Below, piece by piece: positions 1-8,704 of a stretch of 64,000 bases of DNA (within the stretch, counting starts at the first letter, position 1; each line of letters begins with the position of its first letter). The stretch covers positions 45,746 to 109,745 of the forward strand of contig JBEKVI010000007.1 of NCBI GenBank assembly GCA_049514215.1, given 5' to 3'. Position numbers and translations under genes: made by a program. This DNA comes from BOG-994 sp049514215. Lineage in GTDB: Bacteria; Pseudomonadota; Gammaproteobacteria; Burkholderiales; Burkholderiaceae_D. The notes beneath the pieces are model-generated. The model was not told the DNA's origin. It was given only the letters and a program-made list of their open reading frames with translations, and made no database searches.

Positions 1-685
1 AGTCTTCCACAGTGCGTGCCATGGGACCGGCTGTGTCCATACTCCAGGCAAGAGGAATAATCCCGTAATTGCTGACCCGTCCGTAGGTCGGCCGTATTCC
101 CACGATGCCATTGATTGCCGATGGAAGCCGAATCGACCCGCCGGTATCCGTTCCAATCGCCCCGAAGCAGCAGCGTGCGGCCACGGCCGCCCCCGAGCCC
201 CCGCTGGACCCCGCAGGAAATCGCTCCGTGTTCCAGGGATTGCGAACGGTTCCGTAATGAGGGTTGTCGGAGGTGCCGCCCCAAGCAAACTCGTGCATAT
301 TGAGCTTACCCGTGAAGATGGCGCCCGCCCGACGAAGTCGCGTGGCGATGGTTGCATCCTCTTTGGGAACCCAGTCTGCGAGAATCTTGCTGCCCGCCGT
401 GGTCCGAAACCCTGCCACCGCGACGTTGTCCTTCAACCCGATCGGCACGCCGTGTAGGGGACCCAAATCGTGGCCGGCGAGAATCATCGTTTCTGCGGCG
501 CGCGCTACCTGACGCGCGCTTTCCTCGAAGACCGTGATGTAGGCAGCCAGGCACTCATTGACGGCGGCCGTGCGCTGCAGCGTCGCCTCGACCGCCTCCA
601 CCGGAGAGACCTCGCGACATTTGATCGCTTGGGCGAGCCGGGCGAGCGGCCAGTCCAGCAGTTCGGGATAGACGGCGCCGGTCAT
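1..685 (-). CDS. AtzE-like amidase (amidase signature family), cut by the window edge
   Basis: N-terminal part of an amidase-signature hydrolase; the C-terminus lies beyond base 1. The translated sequence shows the catalytic lysine in IGLKDN, the Ser/Gly-rich loop PAGSSGGSGAAV and the nucleophile serine in TDTGGSIRLPSA, so the Ser-cisSer-Lys triad is complete. The ATG at 685 has GAGG six bases upstream; an in-frame ATG at 700 would overlap the preceding small gene. That neighbour is an AtzG-like (DUF4089) protein. AtzG stabilises AtzE, the 1-carboxybiuret hydrolase, so an AtzE-type amidase complex is the best reading. The true substrate is unknown. The ABC importer upstream suggests it acts on an imported amide or ureide. 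Confidence 0.85.
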   Translation of the reverse strand, partial: MTGAVYPELLDWPLARLAQAIKCREVSPVEAVEATLQRTAAVNECLAAYITVFEESARQVARAAETMILAGHDLGPLHGVPIGLKDNVAVAGFRTTAGSKILADWVPKEDATIATRLRRAGAIFTGKLNMHEFAWGGTSDNPHYGTVRNPWNTERFPAGSSGGSGAAVAARCCFGAIGTDTGGSIRLPSAINGIVGIRPTYGRVSNYGIIPLAWSMDTAGPMARTVED

Positions 686-686
686 C

Positions 687-887
687 TTAAGCCTCGCCAT
701 CCGGTGGCACCTGTACGAAGACCGTGATCGGCACAATCGCCTGATACCTCGGATGACGCATTTTTTGGCTTAGTGCATTGGCTTGCGGCAACCATTGGGA
801 AAGCACCGTCGCGACCTCCCGCTCGCGGTCAACGCTCAACGGTAATGCCCCGGCCTCGGCTAACGTTCTGACTGCGGACTCATTCAC
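687..887 (-). CDS. AtzG-like small subunit (DUF4089)
   Basis: 66-residue protein with the pattern of the DUF4089/AtzG family: an N-terminal helix with LAEAGALPLSVDRE, then LSQWLPQANALSQKM and a C-terminal VPITVF segment. Members sit beside AtzE-type amidases and form a GatCA-like complex with them. The start is GTG with GGGAG eight bases upstream. The stop is one base before the chosen ATG of the amidase, so translation is probably coupled. Identification rests on length, sequence pattern and neighbour; no biochemical role can be read from the sequence alone. Confidence 0.75.
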   Translation of the reverse strand: MNESAVRTLAEAGALPLSVDREREVATVLSQWLPQANALSQKMRHPRYQAIVPITVFVQVPPDGEA

Positions 888-952
888 ATCGTGCTCCCAA
901 GAGCTGGAGGGTTGGAGCCCACAGTCCGCGGAGCGCCAACCGAATGCCCACC

Positions 953-1657
953 CTAGACATGGACTCCTGTGTATTCGCTCATGATCTCGAGGTCGGTAAG
1001 GTGCTCTCGGGGAATTTCCTCCCCAAGTTGGCCACGACGGATAACCAGGACCCGCTGCGAGACCGACGCGATGAACTCAAGATTCTGCTCGACTAGGACG
1101 ATCGTGATGCCCAGCCGCGCACGTAGCCTCGATAGTGTCTCGGCGATTTCCTCGATGATCGAGGGTTGGATCCCTTCGGTCGGTTCATCGAGCAAAAGGA
1201 GCTTCGGCCGCCCCGCGATTGCGCGAGCGAGCGAGAGCAACTGCTGTTCTCCACCCGACAAGGAGCCTCCCAGCCGATCCAGCAAGGGGGCCAGTCGGGG
1301 AAAGTCCGAGAGCAGCTCATCAAGCGCTGCAGCATCGCGTCGCCCCGTTTTGACGAGACCCATGCGTAGGTTGTCGCGTGCGCTAAGGCTTGAGAAGATT
1401 TCCCGGCCCTGGGGCACATACGCCATGCCCAATCGCACCCGCGCGTGTGGCGGGAGCGAGGTGATCTCCTGGTTGTCCAGAAAAAGACCACCGCTGGTTA
1501 CCTTGAGCGCTCCGATGAGGCAGCGCAAAAGTGTCGTCTTGCCCATTCCGTTGTGCCCGAGTATTCCCAGAGCCTCCCCCGTCTGGATGGCGAGTGAGAT
1601 GTCGTGAAGCACCGGGATCGTCCCGTATCCAGCCGACAATGCCAAGACCTGGAGCAT
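953..1657 (-). CDS. Branched-chain amino acid/urea-type ABC transporter ATPase (LivF/UrtE-like)
   Basis: 234-residue ABC ATPase. Walker A is GHNGMGKT at residues 34-41, the signature is LSGGEQ, Walker B is LLLLDEP, and there is a switch histidine-position LVEQN. The short C-terminus and the GREIFSSLSARDNL Q-loop region are typical of LivF/UrtE. It lies 11 bases after the second ATPase gene and is the last transporter gene before atzG/atzE. It should work as a heterodimer with the LivG/UrtD-like ATPase to power import of an amide, urea or amino-acid-like solute across the inner membrane. Confidence 0.9.
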   Translation of the reverse strand: MLQVLALSAGYGTIPVLHDISLAIQTGEALGILGHNGMGKTTLLRCLIGALKVTSGGLFLDNQEITSLPPHARVRLGMAYVPQGREIFSSLSARDNLRMGLVKTGRRDAAALDELLSDFPRLAPLLDRLGGSLSGGEQQLLSLARAIAGRPKLLLLDEPTEGIQPSIIEEIAETLSRLRARLGITIVLVEQNLEFIASVSQRVLVIRRGQLGEEIPREHLTDLEIMSEYTGVHV

Positions 1658-1668
1658 CTCCGATGCAC

Positions 1669-2394
1669 CTAGTGGGGCTTTTTGCCCAGATAGATCTGAC
1701 GGATTAAGGGATCGTTCATGATTGCATCGGGCTTGTCTTCCCGGATGATTTCCCCTTGATGAAACACGGTCACGGTCGTCGCGATCATGCGAATGAAGTT
1801 CATGTCGTGCTCCACCACGACAAGAGCGTGCTCGCGACTGATCTCGAGGATCAATTCCGCCGTCCGGGCGACCTCGACGTCGCTCATTCCAGCTGCGGGC
1901 TCATCCAGGAGCAGTAGCGGCGGGTCGGCGGCAAGTACGACTCCCAGTTCCACCCATTGGCGCTGACCATGTGCGAGAGTCCCCACTGCGGTACGGCACT
2001 CTGAAAGCATGCCAATGCGTGTGAGAGTGGACTCGGTCACCTCATTGGCCCGCGATTTTGAGGTCACGCGACGGGCTGCGAGCCAGATGTTCTCCCAAAC
2101 AGACAATGCGTTAAACAGGCTCGGAACCTGTGTCTTGATGCCAATGCCAATACGGCCGGGATCGTGGGGCCGCATGGCAGACACGTCGCGACCTCGAAAG
2201 AGGATGCGCCCCGATGTCGGCTTGACCTGGCCGGTCAGGAGTTTGAAGAACGTGCTCTTGCCTGCTCCATTGGGCCCGATGACGCAGCGCAATTCGGCCT
2301 CGGCGAGCTTGAAATTCACATCTCGCGTCGCATGAACGCCACCAAAGCGCACATTGAGGTTCTGGGTCTCGAGAAGCGGTGTAGTCCCGGTCAT
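1669..2394 (-). CDS. Branched-chain amino acid/urea-type ABC transporter ATPase (LivG/UrtD-like)
   Basis: 241-residue ABC ATPase starting at the ATG at 2394. A longer open frame reaches 2622, but its extra 76 residues overlap the permease gene and look like low-complexity read-through. Walker A is GPNGAGKS (residues 40-47), Walker B LLLLDEP, and the signature is LAHGQRQWVELG; the LAHGQ variant is usual in UrtD. The C-terminal IRQIYLGKK motif fits UrtD/LivG. It is the second ATPase of the importer, encoded between the permease and the LivF/UrtE-like gene. Confidence 0.88.
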   Translation of the reverse strand: MTGTTPLLETQNLNVRFGGVHATRDVNFKLAEAELRCVIGPNGAGKSTFFKLLTGQVKPTSGRILFRGRDVSAMRPHDPGRIGIGIKTQVPSLFNALSVWENIWLAARRVTSKSRANEVTESTLTRIGMLSECRTAVGTLAHGQRQWVELGVVLAADPPLLLLDEPAAGMSDVEVARTAELILEISREHALVVVEHDMNFIRMIATTVTVFHQGEIIREDKPDAIMNDPLIRQIYLGKKPH

Positions 2395-2422
2395 GTGCTG
2401 CGAACCGCAATGAGGTATCGAA

Positions 2423-3511
2423 TCATCCCTTGGGCTCACCGATCGGGGCGCCCGCCGACGGAATCGCGCAGGCTTCGCGGGTCTTGGATCGTGCGAAGCG
2501 CCGAAAAAGCCAAACTCCCAGGGCTCCGCCGCCCGGGACAAGACCGCGTGGCACGAGCAGGACGAACACAACCAAGATGCAACCAAGAACCAGATTGGGG
2601 TTAAAGGTCTGTTGGGTACCAATCTGCGTGGTCAGCCACTGGATCAGCGCACAACCGACGACGGGGCCGACGAGGGTTCCCAGGCCACCGACGATGACCC
2701 AGACGATGATTTGTGCCGACTGGCCCAGTCCGAACACTGTCGGACTGGTGAAGGCTCCCCAATTGGCAAACAGGCAGCCCGCAAGTCCGGCAATCGCACC
2801 CCCAAGAGTAAATGCCAACAGCTTGTATGCCCGGGCGTCGTATCCGAGAAGAAGAGCCCGTTGCTCGTTTTCCTTGATTGCGACAAGGACGTGCCCCAGT
2901 CGCGAGGCAATCAGGATACGTAGGCCGAGGTAGACGAACAGAAGCACACCAAGCGATAGCTCGAACACGCCGCGGGGGGTGATGGTGTCGTCGATGTCTC
3001 CCGGCCAGTTCAACGGGGGGATCGCCGGGATCCCGTTGAACCCGCCAAGCGGAGCGTGCCCGATTCGCCACTCTGGACCGGCGGTCGAATTCACCAGGTT
3101 AAACAGGATCAGCGTGACGGTCAGGGTAATGACGCCCATGTACACGTCCGAGAGACGACCGTAGAAAATAACGTAGCCGATGAGTGCCGCAAAAGCCGCC
3201 GGAACGAGGATCGACAGAACCACCGGACCCGTACTGTCTCCCAGGTTCACGACCGCGATGGCATAGGTATAAGCGCCGAGTCCGAAGAAGGCGGTTTGTC
3301 CGAAGCACAGAATGCCCGCGAAGCCCCAAATGAAGCCTAGGCTGACGGCGAGTATCGACATGACGATATAGATCGTGACCTGAATAAGCGCAAAGTCGTC
3401 GAGGATCACCGGGAGAACGAAGAGCAATGCGATGCCAATCGCGAACACGAGCGCGGCGCTTCGCCAGGAGTCGACGAAAGACGCGAGCCCGGTGGGCGAG
3501 GGTCGCTTCAT
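2423..3511 (-). CDS. ABC transporter permease (LivM/UrtC-like)
   Basis: 362-residue integral membrane protein with about nine or ten hydrophobic segments and the conserved GFAGILCFGQTAFFGLGAY stretch of LivM/UrtC permeases. Its start overlaps the stop of the LivH/UrtB-like gene by four bases (ATGA), showing translational coupling. The C-terminus is Arg-rich and cytoplasmic. It pairs with the next permease to form the channel for the solute delivered by the binding protein encoded at 4387-5616. Confidence 0.88.
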   Translation of the reverse strand: MKRPSPTGLASFVDSWRSAALVFAIGIALLFVLPVILDDFALIQVTIYIVMSILAVSLGFIWGFAGILCFGQTAFFGLGAYTYAIAVVNLGDSTGPVVLSILVPAAFAALIGYVIFYGRLSDVYMGVITLTVTLILFNLVNSTAGPEWRIGHAPLGGFNGIPAIPPLNWPGDIDDTITPRGVFELSLGVLLFVYLGLRILIASRLGHVLVAIKENEQRALLLGYDARAYKLLAFTLGGAIAGLAGCLFANWGAFTSPTVFGLGQSAQIIVWVIVGGLGTLVGPVVGCALIQWLTTQIGTQQTFNPNLVLGCILVVFVLLVPRGLVPGGGALGVWLFRRFARSKTREACAIPSAGAPIGEPKG

Positions 3512-4374
3512 AGTGAGCCCTTGAAGAATCGGCCACTGATTCCTTGCGGTAGCAAACGGAGCATCACGATCGCCGCAGCGAGCATTGCCACTTCGCCAAA
3601 AACAGGCGTGCTAACAAAGGCGGCCAACTGGTTGATCGCCCCAAAGAAGCAGGAAGCGCTCACGAGTCCCACCAGGATCGCTGGTCCGCCTCCGATCACC
3701 GTAATGAAGGCCTTTGCGATGAACGCTGCGCCCATGGTGGGGACGACCCCAGTCAGCGGCGTCAAGAGTCCTCCCGCCAACCCGGACAGGGCGGCGCCGA
3801 TAGCAAACGTCACGCTATAGACGCGGCTTGGGCTGATCCCGAGCGCGTCGGCCATGGCCGGGTTTTGCATGGTGCCGCGCGCGATCAGGCCGAGTTCGGT
3901 GCGCAACAGGACCCAGCGCAAGACCCAAGCAAGCACCACAGCCGCCCCGATAATCACCAGCGTGTAGACGCTCACCGAGTAGCCGCCGATGCGAAAACTC
4001 CCCAACGGGGTTGAAACCCCTGCGGTCGTGTTACCGACGACGGAGGTGACAATACCTACGAGGAACAGCGACAAGCCCCACGTCGCGAGCATGGTATCGA
4101 CCATCCGTCCATAGAGCCGGCGAATGATGAGGCGCTCGAGGACGATACCGACGACCCCTACGGCGGCGGGCGCAACGATGAGCATCGCGATCCATAGATT
4201 GATGCCGAGTTTCACCGCGCCCAAGGTAGCGTACCCCCCCAGCATGAGGAATTCCCCGTGAGCCAGGTTGATCACCTTCATCATCCCAAAAATGACTGCG
4301 AGTCCGGCCGAGATGATGACCAGACTCGCCACCCCGTAGAGCACCTGGATGACGACGACGGCGGCGAGGTCCAC
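3508..4374 (-). CDS. ABC transporter permease (LivH/UrtB-like)
   Basis: 288-residue permease with about eight membrane segments and the family motif VINLAHGEFLMLGGY near residues 34-48. It carries the LERLIIRRLYGR and GMVDTMLATWGLSLFL regions of LivH/UrtB proteins. It follows the binding-protein gene after 12 bases and overlaps the next permease by four bases. Substrate specificity cannot be told from the permease. The family imports branched-chain amino acids, urea or short amides. Confidence 0.88.
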   Translation of the reverse strand: MDLAAVVVIQVLYGVASLVIISAGLAVIFGMMKVINLAHGEFLMLGGYATLGAVKLGINLWIAMLIVAPAAVGVVGIVLERLIIRRLYGRMVDTMLATWGLSLFLVGIVTSVVGNTTAGVSTPLGSFRIGGYSVSVYTLVIIGAAVVLAWVLRWVLLRTELGLIARGTMQNPAMADALGISPSRVYSVTFAIGAALSGLAGGLLTPLTGVVPTMGAAFIAKAFITVIGGGPAILVGLVSASCFFGAINQLAAFVSTPVFGEVAMLAAAIVMLRLLPQGISGRFFKGSL

Positions 4375-4386
4375 CAGGTGCCCCGA

Positions 4387-5616
4387 CTAGGCCTTGATGA
4401 TGTACTGCTGGTTATCGCGTGGGTTCTTCTTCAAATCGCACACCGCGCTCGTGTCTGCTGGCGGCTGTTGGGCGAAGGTCTCTAAGATGTTGAACTTCTT
4501 GTCTTTGACTTCGGCAATACTCACGTTGAGCACGCAGTGGTGCGTCGCGGGATCGAGCGAAACCTTGCCGCTGGGCGCGTCGATCGATACGCCCGTCTCA
4601 AGCGCGGGGATGACCTTCAGGACTTCGATGGAAGAAGCTTTCTTCACCCCCTCAGACCAGAGTTTGAAGCCCTGATAGGTCCCCATTGCGAGTTCCGTCA
4701 CATTGGGATAGTCCGCCCCGAATCGCTTATGGAAGCGATCGAGGAAGGCCTTGTTTGCAGGCGTAGCCAAGCTTTCGAAATAGTTATAGGCGAGAAGGAA
4801 GCCGTTAGCCTCGTCGGCAGAGAGCACGATCTGTTCATTTCCCACACCGAAAGTGGTCGAGGCCAAGGGAATCTTCTTGTTCAGTCCCGCGGCGGCCCAT
4901 TGGCGGTAAAAGGAGATGTGGGCGCCGCCGACCAGGGCGGACCACACCATGTCCGGTTTAGCCGCCTCGATTTTCGAGATGGTGGGACCGAACGCTGTCA
5001 CATCGAGCGGGAAAAATTCGATCGCGACGGTGGAGCCGCCGTTATCTTGCGCGAACTTTTTGACCCACTGTGACGTGATCTGTCCGTAGTTGTAGTCGGC
5101 CGCGATGACGTAAATCTTCTTGCCCCACTTTTTCATCGCATACGGGACGAGTTTACCGACCGTTTGGGCGGGCGTGACCCCGGTGCAAAAGATATCGCGA
5201 TCGCAGACTCCCCCTTCGTATTGCGTGTTGTAGAAATACAGGGTCTTGCTGCGATCGAGGACCGGCCGGATCACCTCACGCGAAGCGGAAGTAATGCCGC
5301 CCATCACAACCGCAACTTTGTCTTTGAGTGCTGCCTGCTGCGCAAATTGTGCGTAGAGCTGCATGTTCGACTGGGGATCGTAGCTGATCACCTTCAGTTG
5401 CTTCCCCAGCAGGCCCCCTGCGGCGTTTTGCTCTTCCACGGCGAGTGTGAGCGCATCGAGCATGGGTTTTCCGTAGATATCGAGACCTCCGGAGAGATCG
5501 TGGATACTGCCTACGGCTATTTCGTCGGCAGCCATCGCTGCGGTGGGTAAGAGTGTGGTGGCCACCCCCGATGCCGCTGCGAGGCCGGAAAATTGGATGA
5601 ATTGACGACGATCCAT
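4387..5616 (-). CDS. Urea/amide-type ABC transporter substrate-binding protein (UrtA/FmdD-like)
   Basis: 409-residue periplasmic binding protein. The N-terminus has a Tat-like signal (MDRRQFIQFSGLAAA) ending near AMAADE. The ATG at 5616 is preceded by AGGGGAA, which rules out the longer frame reaching 5892. The fold-type I pattern with YEGGVCDRDIFCTG and DYNYGQ resembles UrtA, FmdD and AmiC-related binding proteins rather than LivJ. It is the specificity-giving part of the importer. The flanking amidases, AmiC-like sensor and nicotinamidase suggest an amide or ureide ligand, but the ligand is not visible in the sequence. Confidence 0.85.
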   Translation of the reverse strand: MDRRQFIQFSGLAAASGVATTLLPTAAMAADEIAVGSIHDLSGGLDIYGKPMLDALTLAVEEQNAAGGLLGKQLKVISYDPQSNMQLYAQFAQQAALKDKVAVVMGGITSASREVIRPVLDRSKTLYFYNTQYEGGVCDRDIFCTGVTPAQTVGKLVPYAMKKWGKKIYVIAADYNYGQITSQWVKKFAQDNGGSTVAIEFFPLDVTAFGPTISKIEAAKPDMVWSALVGGAHISFYRQWAAAGLNKKIPLASTTFGVGNEQIVLSADEANGFLLAYNYFESLATPANKAFLDRFHKRFGADYPNVTELAMGTYQGFKLWSEGVKKASSIEVLKVIPALETGVSIDAPSGKVSLDPATHHCVLNVSIAEVKDKKFNILETFAQQPPADTSAVCDLKKNPRDNQQYIIKA

Positions 5617-5695
5617 AGCGATTCCCCTGGTTTTGTGTTCGAAAATGTCGAGCAAACTGCGCAGGCCGTATGGACGGCTTGGCGTAGCGTTGGAC

Positions 5696-7213
5696 TTAGA
5701 ACTCTTTCCAGTCGCCGGACTGTTCGAAGTCGTAAGCCGCGCGGTAGATCGTGCCCTCGCCGTAATCCTTGGCAACGAGCATGAGACCGACGGGCAGCCC
5801 GTCCACCAATCCACACGGTAAAGACATGGCAGGGTGGCCCGTAATGTCCATGGGGCACGTGTTGGGGAGCATCTCGAAGGCGCGCTGAACAATTTCCTCG
5901 ACTGAGGCCCCAGGACCGGGCAGCGGTGTTGCTGTCATGGGCAGCGTGGGCATGAGCAAGAGGTCAAAGTCGTTGAGGCTCGCTTCGTAAGTTTCCTTCA
6001 GCTGCCGAGTGAGATTTTGTGCCTTGCCGTAGTAATGGCCGCCGTACTGCTGGATGAAGTACTCGCCCAGAACCATGGTGATCTTCAGGGTTTCGGACAA
6101 TTCGTCGGCACGCTTTCGCCAACCGGAGTGGAAATCGATCAAAGCAGTGTCGTAAAGACCCTTGTAGTTAAAGCCGTAGCCGTTGTCCTTCATCATCTGT
6201 TGTGTTGCGCCCTCGGCCGCGACCGGTAACCAGATCGCCGGCCCGACACGGTGCATGGGGATAGACACCTCGGTGACCGTGGCTCCGAGTTTGCGAAACC
6301 GGTCGGCCGCACCGCGAACCTTGGCGTCGACTTCCGGCATCGATTGCGGCCAGCCAAAACCCTCTGCGACAACGCCAATCTTTAAGCCCTTCACGCCGCC
6401 TTTCATGAGCTCGGAGTACGGTTGGGATCCCTTGCCCGCATGCTGGCGAGGATCGAGGCCATCGGGCCCGGCGAGGATCTCGAGCATGAGGGCGTTGTCT
6501 GCCACGGTTGCGGTCATGGGTCCGGTGTGGTCGATGGTCAACTCGATCGGCATGACACCGGTATACGGGACGAGACCATGCGTCGGCTTCATCCCATAGA
6601 TCCCGCAATAGGAGGACGGCATACGGATCGACCCTCCCTGGTCACCGCCTATGGCGAGATCCACTTCTCCGGCAGCAACCAAGGCCGCACTGCCGGAGGA
6701 CGACCCGCCGGCTGAGTAGCCGTGGCGACGGGGATTGTGGACCGGCCCCGTGGAACTCGTGTGCGAGCCCCCCGAGAAGCAGAACAACTCGCAGACCGAT
6801 TTGCCGACAATGGTTGCGCCCGCATCGAGCAGTCGGGTCACGATCGTGGCGTCGATCTTGGGCACAAAACCTTCCAGCGTTGGGGAGCCATTCATCATCG
6901 GAACGCCGGCCACGCAGACGTTGTCCTTGATGACGACGGTCTTGCCGGCGAGCTTTCCTTGCGGTGCTCCGCGTATCGTCGACTTCGCATACCAGGCGCC
7001 GTAACGGTTCTCTTCTCCTTTCGGGAAATAGGACTGTCCGCGCGGATATTTCACTGCCGGCAGGTAGTCCGGCATTGCATCTACGGCATCGTAGGCGTCG
7101 AAATTGGGCTGTAGAAGCTGCCGATACGTCTCGGCTTTCTTCTCGTCAAGGTGGATACCGAGACTTTGCGCGACCGCCTGGATCTGACTCGAAGTAGGAC
7201 GCCTGATCGACAT
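5696..7213 (-). CDS. Amidase (amidase signature family), full length
   Basis: About 505-residue amidase-signature enzyme similar to enantioselective and aryl/aliphatic amidases, which turn amides into acids and ammonia. From the ATG at 7213 the catalytic lysine is K96 (VVIKDN), the Ser/Gly loop SAGGSSSGS spans 167-175 and the nucleophile is S195 in GDQGGSIRMPSSYCG. The GDQGGSIR variant is typical of this amidase subgroup. A GGAG sits six bases before the 7213 ATG; an upstream in-frame ATG at 7225 lacks one. The gene is 79 bases upstream of the binding-protein gene in the same direction, and an operator-like inverted repeat lies about 100 bases upstream. It is predicted to be cytoplasmic. Confidence 0.88.
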   Translation of the reverse strand: MSIRRPTSSQIQAVAQSLGIHLDEKKAETYRQLLQPNFDAYDAVDAMPDYLPAVKYPRGQSYFPKGEENRYGAWYAKSTIRGAPQGKLAGKTVVIKDNVCVAGVPMMNGSPTLEGFVPKIDATIVTRLLDAGATIVGKSVCELFCFSGGSHTSSTGPVHNPRRHGYSAGGSSSGSAALVAAGEVDLAIGGDQGGSIRMPSSYCGIYGMKPTHGLVPYTGVMPIELTIDHTGPMTATVADNALMLEILAGPDGLDPRQHAGKGSQPYSELMKGGVKGLKIGVVAEGFGWPQSMPEVDAKVRGAADRFRKLGATVTEVSIPMHRVGPAIWLPVAAEGATQQMMKDNGYGFNYKGLYDTALIDFHSGWRKRADELSETLKITMVLGEYFIQQYGGHYYGKAQNLTRQLKETYEASLNDFDLLLMPTLPMTATPLPGPGASVEEIVQRAFEMLPNTCPMDITGHPAMSLPCGLVDGLPVGLMLVAKDYGEGTIYRAAYDFEQSGDWKEF

Positions 7214-7324
7214 CGCCTGCTCCATGGCCGAAAGAAGGCCTCGCGCAGGCCACCGTTCAGTGTCGACTTTGCGCGGGACACGTCAGCGTCGGAAGCGCCG
7301 GGTGCAGAAGCATTGTGGCGGCCG

Positions 7325-7365
7325 ATATTTTCCAAGTCAAGTATTTTATTTGCCTTGGAAAATAT
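7325..7365. promoter_or_regulatory. Inverted-repeat operator upstream of the amidase/importer genes
   Basis: Perfect 12-base arms, ATATTTTCCAAG at 7325-7336 and CTTGGAAAATAT at 7354-7365, separated by 17 A/T-rich bases. Each arm contains a copy of the motif CTTGnCwTGGAAAA also found at 8613-8627 and 9394-9415. The position between the sensor gene and the amidase start, in an AT-rich island, fits a regulated promoter. The cognate protein is inferred to be the nearby MarR regulator. Confidence 0.6.
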
Positions 7366-7385
7366 TCTCTTGAAAAGTCCTCGAT

Positions 7386-8546
7386 CTAAAGTCGGCTGAG
7401 TACGCGAAATACGTGGCCATCAGCGACGGCGATATAGATGGGCGCGAGGTTGATACCTTCGCTTGCATAGACCCCGTCCCGAGCGCTTCGAAAAGACATC
7501 GGCTCCCGCCCAACGTTGGACCATTGCTCGCGTGCGATGAGGCCGTATTCAAAGAGTGAGGCGAGGAAATGCACTCCCTCATAGGTCGACTGTCCGAGTG
7601 AGTTGAGAGTTGGCGCCCGCTCACCGAAGTGTGTGTGGTATCGCTCTTTAAACGAGAGATTGGCGTCGGTTGCCAATGCGGCGAAGTAACTTGACGCGAC
7701 GTAGAGTCGATCGGTGTTTCCCGCACCGATCGCGAGCAACTCATTTTCCTCGATGGCGCAGGACAATCGGAGCGTGGTCCTAGCCAAGCCCATCTCACCG
7801 AACGCCCGGTTAAACGCGATCGCGTCCTCCCCGACCAGCGAGAGCAATACGGCGTCGGCTCGCTCATTGCGCAGGCGTTCGAGGTGCTCCGCGTAGTCGG
7901 TCGTATGGAGAGGGACATACGCCTCGCTGACTATCTGTCCTCCGCATTGAGCAATATAGTCGCGCGCGAGCCGATTCGAGACACGTGGCCAGACATAGTC
8001 GTTTCCGAGGAGCGCCCAGCGGCGCGGCCGCTCGTGCGCTTCCAGCCACCGGATTGCCGGGCTGAGCTGTCGGGCCGGCGTTTCCCCAATTGCAAATACG
8101 CCCGGCGTGCGCTCTCCACCCTCATAGAGAGGCGTGTAGACGAACGGGATCTGACCTCCGATGACCGACAAGATGCGTTGGCGTACGTGACTTGTGTGCA
8201 TCCCGATGAGGGCATCGACTGCACCGCTGTCGACGAGGTCAGTCAGAATCGTTTCCAGGAAGGCCGCATCGTCATCGGCGTCTACCGTCACGAGCCGGCA
8301 GAGGCGCCCTGCGATACCCGAAGCGCGATTTAACTCCGCAGTTGCAAGTTTCGCGCACGCCAAGGCGGACGGACCCCAGATTCCGGTTAAGCCTCCCAGG
8401 GGAACACACAGCGCGATGCGCACCTCGTCTTGCCCATCGTTCATCGGCCGCTCGGTCGGTGGCTGGCCAAATCGGGTCGGACGCGCGTAACGCTTCCCCG
8501 AAGGCGCGAACCGCGTGCCCGATTCGCCGTACTGACGTGAATCCAT
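7386..8546 (-). CDS. AmiC-like amide-sensing periplasmic-binding-fold protein, no signal peptide
   Basis: 386-residue protein of the AmiC/UrtA receptor-ligand-binding family (DEVRIALCVPLGGLTGIWGP, YEGGERTPGVFAIGE, FNRAFGEMGL, STYEGVHFLASL). AmiC of Pseudomonas is a cytoplasmic amide sensor that holds the antiterminator AmiR. Here too there is no signal peptide: the N-terminal 34 residues are polar and Arg-rich. The ATG at 8546 has AGGAGA five bases upstream, so the extension is probably translated; MNDGQ at 8444 is an alternative. No AmiR gene lies beside it. The role is inferred to be ligand sensing for this amide cluster, with partner unknown. Confidence 0.75.
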   Translation of the reverse strand: MDSRQYGESGTRFAPSGKRYARPTRFGQPPTERPMNDGQDEVRIALCVPLGGLTGIWGPSALACAKLATAELNRASGIAGRLCRLVTVDADDDAAFLETILTDLVDSGAVDALIGMHTSHVRQRILSVIGGQIPFVYTPLYEGGERTPGVFAIGETPARQLSPAIRWLEAHERPRRWALLGNDYVWPRVSNRLARDYIAQCGGQIVSEAYVPLHTTDYAEHLERLRNERADAVLLSLVGEDAIAFNRAFGEMGLARTTLRLSCAIEENELLAIGAGNTDRLYVASSYFAALATDANLSFKERYHTHFGERAPTLNSLGQSTYEGVHFLASLFEYGLIAREQWSNVGREPMSFRSARDGVYASEGINLAPIYIAVADGHVFRVLSRL

Positions 8547-8612
8547 GCGTTCTCCTGGCCGTGCACCAAGTCGGGATGCTACGTTCGCGGCTGGTGCTGC
8601 TTAGCACCATTA

Positions 8613-8627
8613 CTTGCCATGGAAAAT
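8613..8627. promoter_or_regulatory. Operator-like motif upstream of the AmiC-like gene
   Basis: CTTGCCATGGAAAAT, 67 bases before the start codon of the AmiC-like gene. It matches the arms of the repeat at 7325-7365 and the palindrome at 9394-9415 (shared core CTTkCCwTGGAAAA). It lies in a 158-base intergenic stretch and is inferred to be a MarR-type binding site. Confidence 0.5.
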
Positions 8628-8704
8628 AAACGACGCCACAGGCTTGCCGTGCAACCTGAAGGGGGACGGGCCTGCCGGTGCATATTCCATGCCAAAAGCG
8701 GGGC

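Noticed and set aside
5617..5892. N-terminal extension of the UrtA-like binding protein
   Set aside because: The Tat signal begins at the ATG at 5616 with its own RBS; the extension overlaps the amidase gene in another frame.
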